Part shown: one piece after another, positions 17,876 to 27,500 of the stretch
Layout of the letters: the number at the start of each line of letters is the position of its first letter
How positions within the stretch are numbered: position 1 is the stretch's first letter
From: Sphingobium fontiphilum
GTDB lineage: Bacteria > Pseudomonadota > Alphaproteobacteria > Sphingomonadales > Sphingomonadaceae
DNA length: 64,000 nucleotides
Assembly (NCBI RefSeq): GCF_014196635.1
Contig: NZ_JACIEB010000004.1
Span: forward strand, 284,083-348,082
Direction of reading: 5' to 3'
Position numbers and translations under genes: made by a program
The notes under the pieces: generated by a model
Databases searched by the model: none
What the model was told of the DNA's origin: nothing
Seen by the model: only the letters and a program-made list of their open reading frames with translations

Positions 17876-18850
17876 ATGACCGCTCTCAACCCGCTCACCG
17901 TCGCTGTCCAGATGGACCCGATGGACGGCATCAACATCGCCGGGGATTCGACCTTTCACATCATGCTGGCCGCCGCCGCGCGGGGCCATATACTCTATCA
18001 TTTCCTCGCCCCCGACCTCACCTATCGCGACGGCCGCGTGCTGGCGAAGGCGCATCCGGTGCGGGTGCAGAAGGTCGCGGGCGACCATTATGTCTTCGGC
18101 GAGCCCGAAATGCTCGACCTTGGCCGCGACGTCGATGTCGTGTGGATGCGGCAGGATCCGCCCTTTGATTTGAGCTACATCACCGCCACCCATCTGCTCG
18201 AACGGGTGCAGGCCGAAACATTGGTGGTGAACGACCCGGCTTCGGTCCGCAACGCGCCGGAAAAGCTGTTCGTGCTCGATTATGCCCGCTTCATGCCGCC
18301 GACGATGATCACCCGCGACCTCGCCGAAGTGAAGAGCTTCCTTACCGAACATGGCGAGATCGTCGTGAAGCCGCTCTATGGCAATGCGGGCAACGCCGTC
18401 TTTCATATCGGGCCGTCCGGCGCGAATCTCTCGGCGCTGGTGGAACTGTTCAAGGCGTCGTGGGTCGAACCCTTCATGGTTCAGGCCTTCATCCCCGGCG
18501 TCGCCCAGGGCGACAAGCGCATCGTGCTGGTCGACGGCGAAGTCGCGGGCGCGGTCAACCGCATTCCCGGCGCGGGCGAAATCCGGTCCAACCTGGCGGT
18601 GGGCGGATCGGCGGCCAAGACCGAACTGACGCAAACCGAACAGTTAATCTGCGCCGCGCTGGGGCCGGAGCTCAAGGCGCGCGGGCTTCTGTTTGTCGGC
18701 ATCGACGTCATCGGCGGCCAGTGGCTGACCGAAATCAACGTCACCTCGCCCACCGGCATCGTCTCCATCGACGCCTTCAACGGGTCCGACACCGGCGCCA
18801 TGATCTGGGACGCCATCGACGCCCGGCTGGCGGCGCGAGCGGCGGCCTGA
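17876..18850 (+). CDS. gshB: Glutathione synthetase
   Basis: A 324-residue ATP-grasp enzyme joining gamma-glutamylcysteine and glycine. The N-terminal domain has VAVQMDPMDGINIAGDST and VWMRQDPPFDLSYI; the ATP-grasp part has VVKPLYGNAGNAVFHI, RIVLVDGEVAGAVNRIP, the glycine-rich loop RSNLAVGGSA and WLTEINVTSPTGI. The length is standard. It follows yraN by 38 bp and is followed by dedA after 16 bp, so rsmI-yraN-gshB-dedA may be one transcript. gshA is not in the window. Confidence 0.97.
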   Translation: MTALNPLTVAVQMDPMDGINIAGDSTFHIMLAAAARGHILYHFLAPDLTYRDGRVLAKAHPVRVQKVAGDHYVFGEPEMLDLGRDVDVVWMRQDPPFDLSYITATHLLERVQAETLVVNDPASVRNAPEKLFVLDYARFMPPTMITRDLAEVKSFLTEHGEIVVKPLYGNAGNAVFHIGPSGANLSALVELFKASWVEPFMVQAFIPGVAQGDKRIVLVDGEVAGAVNRIPGAGEIRSNLAVGGSAAKTELTQTEQLICAALGPELKARGLLFVGIDVIGGQWLTEINVTSPTGIVSIDAFNGSDTGAMIWDAIDARLAARAAA

Positions 18851-18866
18851 ACGAAGGAAGGCGCCC

Positions 18867-19472
18867 GTGACTGACTGGGTGCTGCGGTTGATCGACGCGG
18901 GCGGCTATTGGGGCATATTCGCCCTGATGGTGCTCGAAAACCTGTTCCCGCCCATCCCGTCGGAACTCATCATGGGCATTGGCGGCATCCGCGTGGGACA
19001 GGGGCGGATGGACATGGGCCTGCTGTTGCTGGCGGGGACTTTGGGCACGACGCTGGGCAATTATGCCTGGTATCTGGTCGGTCGGCTGCTGGGGTTCGAA
19101 CGGCTGCGCCCGCTGGTCGACCGTTTCGGCCGCTGGCTGACGATGGAATGGCGCGATGTCGAGGCGCTGGACCGCATCTTCATGCGCTATGGCCAGATCG
19201 CCGTGTTCGTGTTCCGCTTCATGCCGGTGTTCCGCACCATGATCTCGCTGCCCGCCGGGCTGTTTCGCATGGGCCATATCCCCTTCCTCCTGTGGACCAT
19301 GGCGGGCGCGCTCATCTGGAACATCATCCTCGCGGGCGCAGGCTATGTCCTTGGCTATAATTTCCGCGACATCGACACATGGATCGGCCCGCTGGCGACC
19401 GCCACGGTGGCGATCGCTGCCATCGCCTATCTCTACCGCCTGGCGACCTGGCGGCCCAGGGGGCAGGGGTAA
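18867..19472 (+). CDS. DedA family membrane protein
   Basis: A 201-residue inner-membrane protein of the DedA/VTT family, some members of which flip undecaprenyl phosphate or help maintain proton motive force. The typical motifs are ENLFPPIPSELIMGIGG, LGTTLGNYAWYLVGRLLG and the FRFMPVFRTMISLPAGLFRM box with conserved Arg and Pro. GTG 18867 follows GAAGGAAGG. Its specific lipid substrate cannot be told from sequence. Confidence 0.9.
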   Translation: MTDWVLRLIDAGGYWGIFALMVLENLFPPIPSELIMGIGGIRVGQGRMDMGLLLLAGTLGTTLGNYAWYLVGRLLGFERLRPLVDRFGRWLTMEWRDVEALDRIFMRYGQIAVFVFRFMPVFRTMISLPAGLFRMGHIPFLLWTMAGALIWNIILAGAGYVLGYNFRDIDTWIGPLATATVAIAAIAYLYRLATWRPRGQG

Positions 19473-19497
19473 GCAAGGGAGATGGTTTGCTCTATTT

Positions 19498-20082
19498 TCA
19501 TTGCCGTTCGGAACGCCATTTGCGAAAGGCCTGAACGGCTGCGACAGCAATCAAGGCCCCCGCGAAGATGAGCCACAAAATGCCCCATCCACGGGTTATG
19601 TCGGTATCGCCGGACGCCTTCCATGCAAGAAACACCCCGCCAAGGGCGGCAAAGCCCAACTGGCCATAAGTCATTCTGGAAAACATCAGGTGCCGGACCT
19701 CGTCGCGGGATCGCGCGGCGCCCTCTTCCGGGCGACGTTCCAGCGCCCGGGCAGGCGCGTTCCAAGCCCAATAATAGCCGATGAAAAAGGGCAGCAATAT
19801 CAGGGCGACACCAATATAAGTCGCTGATTTCGCCTGCATCCCATCGCTGTCGGGCATAAGCCAGGCGAGCGCCCCGATGAGGATCAAGGTCAATGGGATG
19901 ATCGACCAAGTGACGTAACGCAGTCTTTTTTTGAAATCGGCGACAAAGGCATCGCGTTCCGCCCGGCTGACGCGAACTGCCCGGCCTTTCATGCTCTTTC
20001 GATACAAGAAATCATCACGATCGGGTTCAAATTGATCGGCGAATAGCTGCCGGACACGATCAAAATGGGAATTGCCAAACAT
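19498..20082 (-). CDS. Four-helix membrane protein of unknown function
   Basis: A 194-residue protein I do not recognise. A soluble N-terminus with many charges (residues 1-55, FDRVRQLFADQFEPDRDDF) precedes hydrophobic segments near 58-76 (WSIIPLTLILIGALAWLM), 87-105 (IGVALILLPFFIGYYWAW), 139-155 and 160-185, with a basic C-terminus. Base composition is lower in GC than its neighbours, which may indicate a less ancestral gene. It converges on dedA with 25 bp between stops. Confidence 0.7.
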   Translation of the reverse strand: MFGNSHFDRVRQLFADQFEPDRDDFLYRKSMKGRAVRVSRAERDAFVADFKKRLRYVTWSIIPLTLILIGALAWLMPDSDGMQAKSATYIGVALILLPFFIGYYWAWNAPARALERRPEEGAARSRDEVRHLMFSRMTYGQLGFAALGGVFLAWKASGDTDITRGWGILWLIFAGALIAVAAVQAFRKWRSERQ

Positions 20083-20157
20083 GGTTTTTGGCTAACAGAA
20101 AAACCGGCCTGATCAACCGATCCATGCTATCGAAATGTCACCCGCCAGTGACGCACC

Positions 20158-21048
<891 letters not shown>

Positions 21049-21327
21049 CGGCACAGATTAGGGGAGGTTGGCGGGCAAGGAAATGGGGCGGCGCATTTCC
21101 CGCTGCCCTACAGCCCCCGGCCCATGATAGCCCCCTTGCCATCCCACACGCGGTTTGATCGCCGCGCACGGGGCGCGCGTTGCAACAGACAAGTCCCTTT
21201 CCCCCGGAAGAGGGGGAAGGCGCCTGCCGGGGGTGGGGGCTCGGGGACCGATAACAGTGCCGGTCTTGAACGCCGGGCACGGGGCATGGAGGTCGGAGTA
21301 CGGCCAATATTCCCCGTAAAACATTGC

Positions 21328-21490
21328 TTTTGTTACCCTTTCTGTCCGGCGGGCGCGATCATGCCCGCCCGATGGAAAAGCCCGGAACAGGCCGGACCAG
21401 ACCATCGCACCGGATCATGGCGCCGCGGGGCGGGCCACCCGGACTCCCTTACCGCCCGGACGGGTCTTTCGTCCGGGCGGCCTTTTCCAT
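21328..21490 (+). ncRNA. Candidate small RNA, copy A of a two-copy intergenic element
   Basis: In the 460-bp gap between xerC and the P-type ATPase (both on the other strand) lies an element that recurs inverted at 62693-62863. Both copies start with TTTTGTTA (21328), have a short hairpin (here GGCGGGC / GCCCGCC, 21348-21369), then share GGCGCCGCGGGGCGGGCC and ACCGCCCGGACGGGT, and end in a terminator. The TTTTGTTA-to-terminator distance is 124 nt here and 132 nt in the other copy. Conservation of both ends plus a terminator pointing away from any gene suggests a transcribed small RNA. The remainder of the gap (21049-21320) shows nothing clear. Confidence 0.45.
21452..21486 (+). terminator. 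Strong intrinsic terminator ending candidate small RNA copy A
   Basis: Perfect 11-bp stem CCGCCCGGACG / CGTCCGGGCGG with a 7-nt loop GGTCTTT and tail CCTTTTCC on the plus strand. No plus-strand gene precedes it for several kilobases other than the candidate small RNA. The same stem occurs at 62704-62731 on the minus strand. Confidence 0.8.
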
Positions 21491-21508
21491 GCCCGTCTTC
21501 CGCGCGCC

Positions 21509-24034
21509 TCATCCGCGCATCCGCCGTCCCGCCTTGGTCAGCTCGAACGCGATCAGCAGGACGATCCCCGTCGCCGCCACCAGCGCCAGCTCGGCCGCGC
21601 CCAGCGACGTGAACCTGAGCACCCGCTGCACCGGCGCCAGCGTCAGGATCGCGACCGATCCAGCCGCGACCAACCCCAGCACATAGCGGAAGGCGACATT
21701 GCGCCGCGTCAGCGCCTGGCGCAGCGACGTGTCGAACGACCGGTCCGCCAGCACCAGCGCCAGTATCGCGGCGACCAGCGCAAAGAAGCTGAGCGTGCGC
21801 AGCGTATCGGGCGCCATCCCATATTCGCGCGCGCCCAGATACAGCGCGCTGATCGCGGCGAACGCCATGGTCCCCTGCGCCAGCGCGCGGGCGATCAGCG
21901 TGGGGTCGAACAATCTTTGCCGGGGGTCGCGCGGCGGCCGCTGCATCAGCCGCGCCTCCTCCCGCTCCGCCTCGAACACCAGCGCGCACACGGGGTCGAT
22001 CACCATTTCCAGCAGGGCGATCTGCAACGGCCCCAACAGCACCGGCATCCCCAGCAGCAGCGGCAGGATCGCCAGCCCGCCGATCGGCACATGCACGCCG
22101 ATGATGAAGCCTAGCGCCTTGCGGATATTGTCGTAAATGCGCCGACCGACGCGGATGGAGGCGACGATGGCGCCGAAATCATCCTCGACCAGCACGATGG
22201 CGGACGCCTCGCGCGCGACATCGGTGCCGCGCCTGCCCATGGCGACGCCGATATGCGCGGCTTTCAGCGCGGGCGCATCGTTGACGCCGTCGCCGGTCAT
22301 CGCCACCACCTCGCCCGCGGCCTTCAGGGCCGTTACGATCCGCAATTTCTGTTCGGGCATGGTCCGCGCGAAGACGGTCACGTCCGCCACCCGCTGGGCA
22401 AGCTCGGCGTCGGACAGCGCCTCCACCTGCGCGCCGGTCATCATCGCGCCATCGGCTATGCCCGCTTCGCTGGCGATGGCGCGGGCGGTCGCGGCATAAT
22501 CGCCGGTAATCATCACCACGCGGATGCCCGCCGAACGGCATTGCGCCACCGCGTCCGCCACCCCCGCGCGCAAGGGGTCGGCGAGGCCGATGAGGCCGAT
22601 CAGCGCAAAGTCATGGCCGTCCTGCGCCTTGTCCAGATCCGCTTCGCCCGCCCGCGCCGACGCGACGCCCAGAACGCGCATCCCGCGCGCCGCCATGGCC
22701 GTCGCGGCTTCGTCCAGCGCCGCCCGGTCCGCGCCCTCCAGTCGGCACAGCCGGGCGATGGCCTCTGGCGCGCCCTTGGCGGCGACCGTCAAAGGCGCGC
22801 CGTCGCCCGATTGCCAGACATTGGACATCGCCAGCAATTGCGGGCTGAGCGCATAGCTGTGGACCAGCGCGCGGTCATCTGCTCCCGCCACCCCGGCCGC
22901 GCGCGCCGCGTCGTGAAAGGCGACCTCCATCGGGTCCACCGGCACCGGCGCGCTCGCCAGCATGGATGTTTCGATCAGGGTCTGGTGGCTCGCACCGCCC
23001 GCCTCCGCGCTCGCCCGGCTGTGCCCGTCGCCGGGCAGCCACAGCTCGGCCACGGTCATCCGGTTCTGCGTCAGCGTGCCCGTCTTGTCGGTGCACAGCA
23101 CGGTCGCCGCGCCCATCGTCTCGATCGCGGCGGTGCGCCGGGTCAGCACGCCGACCTGCGCGATGCGCCACGCCCCCATCGCCAGGAACAGCGTCAGGAC
23201 GACGGGAAATTCCTCCGGCAGCAACGACATGGCGGTCGCGATCCCCGCCAGAACCGCATTCAGCCAGTCGCCGCGCGTCAGCCCGTACAGCCCCACCACG
23301 GCCAACGCGACGCTGATCCCGCCCGCCGCGCAGATCGCCACGATCCGCGACGTTTCGCGTTGCAGTCGCGGCGTTTCCGTCTCCAGCGCCGCGAGCGACA
23401 GGCCGATCCGGCCGATCCTGCTGCGATGGCCGGTGGCGGTCACGCGGGCGACGCCGTTGCCCCGCGTCACCAGCGATCCCGAAAAGATATGGGGCAGATC
23501 GTCGCCGCCCGGCTCGCCATCGGCGCTGTCGTCCGGCCCGGCGGCGCGCTTGCCGACCGGCACGGACTCGCCGGTCAGCAGCGATTCGTCCGCCTCCATG
23601 TTGCGCGCCTCGATCAACAGCGCGTCGGCGGCCACCCGGTCGCCCTGTTCCAGCAGGATGATGTCGCCCGCCACCACCTCCCGCCCCGCTATGCGGATCG
23701 TCTCGCCGTCGCGGATCACCAGCGCGCGCGGCGCCGACAGGTCGCGCAGCGCCTCCAGCACATTTTCGGTACGCGCCTCCTGCACGATGCTGATCGCGAC
23801 CGACAGGCCAGCGAACAGGATCAGCATCAGCGCCTCGGTCCTGTCGCCCAGCAGCAGATAGACGCCCCCCGCCGCCAGCAGCATCGCCAGCATCGGCTCC
23901 TCGACCACCTCCATCGCGATCCGCAGCGGCGTCCGCCGGTCGCCGCGCGCCAGTTCGTTCGGCCCGTCCCGCTCCAGCCGCTCGCGCGCCTGCGATGCGG
24001 ACAGACCCTGGCAATCGGCAAGAGGTTGCGCCAT
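21509..24034 (-). CDS. P2-type cation-transporting ATPase
   Basis: About 841 residues with all P-type hallmarks: actuator loop LLTGESVPVGK, phosphorylation motif CTDKTGTLTQNR (Asp near residue 315), hinge MTGDGVNDAPALKAAHIGVAMG near 578, and M4 sequence SLLPEEFPVVLTLF instead of the PEGLP of SERCA. The C-terminal helices belong to the calcium-ATPase-like group (LLEMVIDPVCALVFEAE). The transported ion is uncertain: calcium is the family default, but PEEFP-type pumps are poorly characterised. ATG 24034 follows GGAGCGACGG; the N-terminus lacks metal-binding CxxC motifs, so it is not a P1B copper/zinc pump. Confidence 0.88.
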   Translation of the reverse strand: MAQPLADCQGLSASQARERLERDGPNELARGDRRTPLRIAMEVVEEPMLAMLLAAGGVYLLLGDRTEALMLILFAGLSVAISIVQEARTENVLEALRDLSAPRALVIRDGETIRIAGREVVAGDIILLEQGDRVAADALLIEARNMEADESLLTGESVPVGKRAAGPDDSADGEPGGDDLPHIFSGSLVTRGNGVARVTATGHRSRIGRIGLSLAALETETPRLQRETSRIVAICAAGGISVALAVVGLYGLTRGDWLNAVLAGIATAMSLLPEEFPVVLTLFLAMGAWRIAQVGVLTRRTAAIETMGAATVLCTDKTGTLTQNRMTVAELWLPGDGHSRASAEAGGASHQTLIETSMLASAPVPVDPMEVAFHDAARAAGVAGADDRALVHSYALSPQLLAMSNVWQSGDGAPLTVAAKGAPEAIARLCRLEGADRAALDEAATAMAARGMRVLGVASARAGEADLDKAQDGHDFALIGLIGLADPLRAGVADAVAQCRSAGIRVVMITGDYAATARAIASEAGIADGAMMTGAQVEALSDAELAQRVADVTVFARTMPEQKLRIVTALKAAGEVVAMTGDGVNDAPALKAAHIGVAMGRRGTDVAREASAIVLVEDDFGAIVASIRVGRRIYDNIRKALGFIIGVHVPIGGLAILPLLLGMPVLLGPLQIALLEMVIDPVCALVFEAEREEARLMQRPPRDPRQRLFDPTLIARALAQGTMAFAAISALYLGAREYGMAPDTLRTLSFFALVAAILALVLADRSFDTSLRQALTRRNVAFRYVLGLVAAGSVAILTLAPVQRVLRFTSLGAAELALVAATGIVLLIAFELTKAGRRMRG

Positions 24035-24158
24035 CCGTCGCTCCACTGGGCTATCGTGCGTTGGTTACGGGTGTAAGGCCTGGAGGATCGTTATGTCATC
24101 CCCATGAAAGCGACGAGCACGGGGCCGCGCCACCCAACCGGCCCTTTAAATCCGCGCC

Positions 24159-25061
24159 ATGAATGGGCACATGGCACTTATGGCAACGCCTCCCGATCCC
24201 GCCGACATGCCCACCGGCCTGCTCATGCCCTGCTCGCCGCTGGTTGCGCGGGTGCTGGCGCCCAATCCGTCGCCCTTCACCTACACCGGCACGCAAAGCT
24301 ATCTGGTCGGCGTCAGCGATGTCGCGGTGATCGATCCCGGCCCGGATGACGACGCCCATATCGACGCGCTCGTCGCCGCCATCGCGGGCCGGCGCGTCGC
24401 GGCGATCCTGTGTACCCACACCCATCGCGACCACAGCCCCGCCGCAGCCCCGCTCGCCGCGCTGACCGGCGCGCCGGTGATCGGCTGTGCGCCGCTGACG
24501 CTGGACGATGACGGTCCCCGCGCCGACGCCGCCTTCGACGCGGATTATCGCCCCGACGACGTGCTGGCCGATTGCGGCATGGTTGCGGGCGAGGGATGGA
24601 GCCTGTCGGCGGTGGCGACGCCCGGCCACACCTCCAACCATCTCTGCTTCGCGCTGGAACAGGAAGGCGCGCTCTTCACCGGCGATCATGTCATGGGCTG
24701 GTCGACCAGCGTCATTTCCCCGCCCGATGGCGACATGACCGCCTATATGGCGTCGATGGGCAAGCTGCTGGAGCGGGAGGAGGACAGGGTGTATTACGCC
24801 GCCCATGGCGACCCCATCGACAATCCCCGCCGTCTCGTGCGCGGCATGATGGGCCACCGCAAGCAGCGCGAGGGACAGATTTTGCGCTTCCTCGAACGCA
24901 ACGGCGCTTCGATGATCCCCGACATGGTGGTGGAGATGTATCGCGGCGTCGACCCGCGCCTCCATGGCGCGGCCGGACGCTCCGTGCTCGCCCATCTGCT
25001 CGACCTGCGCGGGCGGGGCGTGGCGCAACCTCTGGACGATGGCCGATGGCGGCTTGGCTGA
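24159..25061 (+). CDS. Metallo-beta-lactamase fold hydrolase (LACTB2-like)
   Basis: About 300 residues. The zinc signature THTHRDHSPAA (HxHxDH), the downstream His in TPGHTSNHL, Asp in LFTGDHVMGW and the His of YYAAHGDPIDNPRR are complete, so the binuclear site should be functional. The C-terminal winged-helix-like tail (RGMMGHRKQREGQILRFLE) matches the LACTB2/glyoxalase-II-like group, some of which cleave RNA or thioesters. ATGs at 24159, 24171 and 24180 compete; 24159 is the longest. It is divergent from the P-type ATPase with 124 bp between starts and overlaps the DUF4230 gene by 16 bp. Confidence 0.88.
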   Translation: MNGHMALMATPPDPADMPTGLLMPCSPLVARVLAPNPSPFTYTGTQSYLVGVSDVAVIDPGPDDDAHIDALVAAIAGRRVAAILCTHTHRDHSPAAAPLAALTGAPVIGCAPLTLDDDGPRADAAFDADYRPDDVLADCGMVAGEGWSLSAVATPGHTSNHLCFALEQEGALFTGDHVMGWSTSVISPPDGDMTAYMASMGKLLEREEDRVYYAAHGDPIDNPRRLVRGMMGHRKQREGQILRFLERNGASMIPDMVVEMYRGVDPRLHGAAGRSVLAHLLDLRGRGVAQPLDDGRWRLG

Positions 25062-25765
25062 ACCGCTATGGCGGCCCGGTCGCGGCCGCATTGCTGGTGC
25101 TGATCGTCGGCGGCGCGATGTTGCTCGGCTGGCAACGCTGGCAACGCGATTATGACGTGACCGTGGAGGAGGATGGCTCGGCCGTGACGAAGGTCATCGC
25201 CGACCGGCTGGACGGCATGAGCGACCTCAAAGTCTCGCAGCTTTCCGGCACGATCCAGGCGACGGCGCAAGACATACGCGGCATGGGTCTGCTGCGGTCG
25301 GATCAGGTCGTGAAAATGCCCTTCACCGTCGATTATTTCGTCAATGCCGGGCGCATCGCCGCCGCCGACCTGCAATGGGACGCCGCTGGCCGCACGCTCA
25401 TCGTCAACGCCCCCGATGTTCGCCCCGCCGCGCCCAATATCGACGAAAGCCGCCGCACGCTCGTCCGCACCGGCGGCCTCATCGTCACGCGCCGGGCGGC
25501 CGAGGAACTCAACCGCAAGGCGTCCATCCATGCCCGCGACCGCGCCGCCGCCACCGCCCGGTCACCCGAACGCATGGCGCAGGCGCGCGAAAACGGGCGG
25601 CGCGCGCTCGCAAGGCTGATGGCCGCGCCGCTCGCCGCCGCCGGTCATGGCGACGCGCGCGTCATCGTCACCTTCCCGCCCGAACGGGGCGACCCGAACC
25701 GGGATCGCTGGGACGTGACCACGCCGATCAATCAGGTGCTGGCCAACAGCAAGCAGGGGCGCTAG
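25046..25765 (+). CDS. DUF4230-like membrane-anchored protein
   Basis: A 239-residue protein with one N-terminal membrane segment (VAAALLVLIVGGAMLLGW) and a periplasmic domain resembling DUF4230, with VTKVIADRLDGMSDLKVSQLSGTI, VDYFVNAGRIAAADLQWD and LIVNAPDVRPAAPNID. The function of this family is unknown. ATG 25046 lies inside the MBL hydrolase gene, which suggests translational coupling. The C-terminal third is rich in Arg/Ala and helical (residues about 155-200). Confidence 0.75.
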   Translation: MAAWLNRYGGPVAAALLVLIVGGAMLLGWQRWQRDYDVTVEEDGSAVTKVIADRLDGMSDLKVSQLSGTIQATAQDIRGMGLLRSDQVVKMPFTVDYFVNAGRIAAADLQWDAAGRTLIVNAPDVRPAAPNIDESRRTLVRTGGLIVTRRAAEELNRKASIHARDRAAATARSPERMAQARENGRRALARLMAAPLAAAGHGDARVIVTFPPERGDPNRDRWDVTTPINQVLANSKQGR

Positions 25766-25797
25766 GTCGCCGCGACAAGGACCAAGGAGACAGGGAC

Positions 25798-26787
25798 ATG
25801 AACGCCATCACCGGAATCCCGCAGGGCATCGACCTGCGCGCGGAGATCGACCGCCTGCGCAAGGAACGCAACGCCGTCATCCTTGGCCATTATTACCAGA
25901 AGCCCGAAATTCAGGACCTGTCCGATTTCGTCGGCGACAGCCTGGAGCTCTCGCGCAAAGCGGCGGAAACCGACGCCGACGTCATCGCCTTTTGCGGCGT
26001 GCGCTTCATGGCCGAAACCGCCAAGATTCTCTCCCCCGAAAAGATCGTCGTCCTGCCCGACATGGACGCGGGTTGCAGCCTTGAGGACTCCTGTCCGCCC
26101 GCCCAGTTCAAGGCGTTCCGCCAAGCTCATCCCGATCATATTGCGCTCAGCTACATCAACTGTTCGGCGGAGGTGAAGGCGCTGTCCGACATCATCGTCA
26201 CCTCGTCATCGGCCGAAAAGATTCTGGCGCAGATCCCGAAGGACCAGAAGATCATCTTCGGCCCCGACAAGCATCTGGGCGGCTATCTCAAGCGCAAGCT
26301 CGGCCGCGACATGCTGCTGTGGCCGGGCGTGTGCATCGTGCATGAAGCGTTCAGCGAGACGGAATTGCTCAAGCTCAAGGCGCTGCACCCCGATGCGCCG
26401 GTCGCCGCCCACCCGGAATGCCCGCCCTATATCGTCGACCATGCCGATTATGTGGGTTCAACCAGCGGCATCCTCGAATTTTCCAAGACGATGCCGGGCG
26501 ACACGCTGATCGTCGCCACCGAACCGCATATCATCCACCAGATGGAAAAGGCGGTGCCCGAAAAGACCTTCATCGGCGCGCCCGGCGCGGACGGCAACTG
26601 CAACTGCAATGTCTGCCCCTATATGGCGCTCAACACGATGGAAAAACTCTATCTGGCGCTGCGCGACCTGCAACCGCGCATCGAGATGGACGAAACGCTG
26701 CGTCTCGGCGCGAAAAAGAGCCTCGACAGGATGCTGGAAATGGCGAGCGCGACCGTCGGGCAGGGAGATGTCGGCCCGCGCGGCTGA
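25798..26787 (+). CDS. nadA: Quinolinate synthase
   Basis: A 329-residue [4Fe-4S] enzyme condensing iminoaspartate with dihydroxyacetone phosphate in de novo NAD synthesis. LGHYYQKPEIQDLSDFVGDS and FCGVRFMAETAKIL are the opening signatures; candidate cluster cysteines occur in DAGCSLEDSCP, AHPECPPYI and NCNCNVCPYM, the three triplicated-domain positions expected. AAGGAGA precedes the ATG. nadC follows after cytochrome b561; nadB is not in the window, so the iminoaspartate source (L-aspartate oxidase or dehydrogenase) lies elsewhere. Confidence 0.97.
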   Translation: MNAITGIPQGIDLRAEIDRLRKERNAVILGHYYQKPEIQDLSDFVGDSLELSRKAAETDADVIAFCGVRFMAETAKILSPEKIVVLPDMDAGCSLEDSCPPAQFKAFRQAHPDHIALSYINCSAEVKALSDIIVTSSSAEKILAQIPKDQKIIFGPDKHLGGYLKRKLGRDMLLWPGVCIVHEAFSETELLKLKALHPDAPVAAHPECPPYIVDHADYVGSTSGILEFSKTMPGDTLIVATEPHIIHQMEKAVPEKTFIGAPGADGNCNCNVCPYMALNTMEKLYLALRDLQPRIEMDETLRLGAKKSLDRMLEMASATVGQGDVGPRG

Positions 26788-26909
26788 ACCCTGCGCCATC
26801 CCCCTTTTGTCCAGGGGTGGAAAAATGTTTCGCTGTCGTTTCTACATTCGATATGATCCGGCGCATCCCGCGATCCGGGCATGGTTGAACTGAAGGGGAA
26901 GGCAGACCG

Positions 26910-27443
26910 ATGAGCATCACCGCCGAGACCAGCCTGCGCTATCATGGCGTCGCCCGCGCGCTCCACTGGATCATGGCGATCCTGATTATCGGCAACCTTG
27001 TCGGCGGCATTTTCCACGATGGGCTGGGCAAGATGTTTCCGGTGATGCCGCTGCACAAGGCGACGGGCATCACCATCCTCGCGCTCGCGCTGGCGCGGCT
27101 CGGCTGGCGGCTGACCCATCCCGCCCCGGCGCTGCCCGCCGAAATGCCCGGCTGGGAAAGGCTGGTGGCGAAGGTCACCCATATCGCCTTCTATGCGCTG
27201 ATGGTGCTGGTGCCGCTGTCGGGCTGGATCATGGTGTCGCCCGGCGACCGGCCGCTCAACTGGTTCGGCCTGTTCCCCATCCCCAAATTCGGCCTGGCCA
27301 AGACCGACGCCATCGTCGGTATCTCGCATGAGGGGCATGAGATACTGGGCCTCGCCTTCGCCGCGCTGGTGATCCTGCACATCGTCGCGGCGCTGCGCCA
27401 TCATTTCATTCTGCGCGACACGGTGCTGCGCCGCATGGCGTGA
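26910..27443 (+). CDS. Cytochrome b561 (CybB family)
   Basis: A 177-residue four-helix inner-membrane diheme cytochrome. Heme-ligand His candidates occur in VARALHWIMAIL, MPLHKATGITIL, ISHEGHEILG and VILHIVAALRHHF. Members oxidise ubiquinol and, in E. coli, discharge electrons to superoxide. It sits between nadA and nadC (122 bp and 57 bp gaps) without an evident functional link to NAD synthesis. Confidence 0.92.
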   Translation: MSITAETSLRYHGVARALHWIMAILIIGNLVGGIFHDGLGKMFPVMPLHKATGITILALALARLGWRLTHPAPALPAEMPGWERLVAKVTHIAFYALMVLVPLSGWIMVSPGDRPLNWFGLFPIPKFGLAKTDAIVGISHEGHEILGLAFAALVILHIVAALRHHFILRDTVLRRMA

Positions 27444-27500
27444 CGGGCCGCTCGTGAATGCGGTTGCGGGGCAGGGTGCGGCGCGGCTAGAGCATCGCCC

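Noticed and set aside
20083..20157. Short hairpin GTCAC-TGGCGG-GTGAC after xerC as terminator
   Set aside because: Stem of five base pairs and no T-run; too weak to call.
22253..24076. 607-codon frame on the plus strand
   Set aside because: Exactly antisense to the P-type ATPase, rich in Arg, His and Gln, without motifs or a Shine-Dalgarno.
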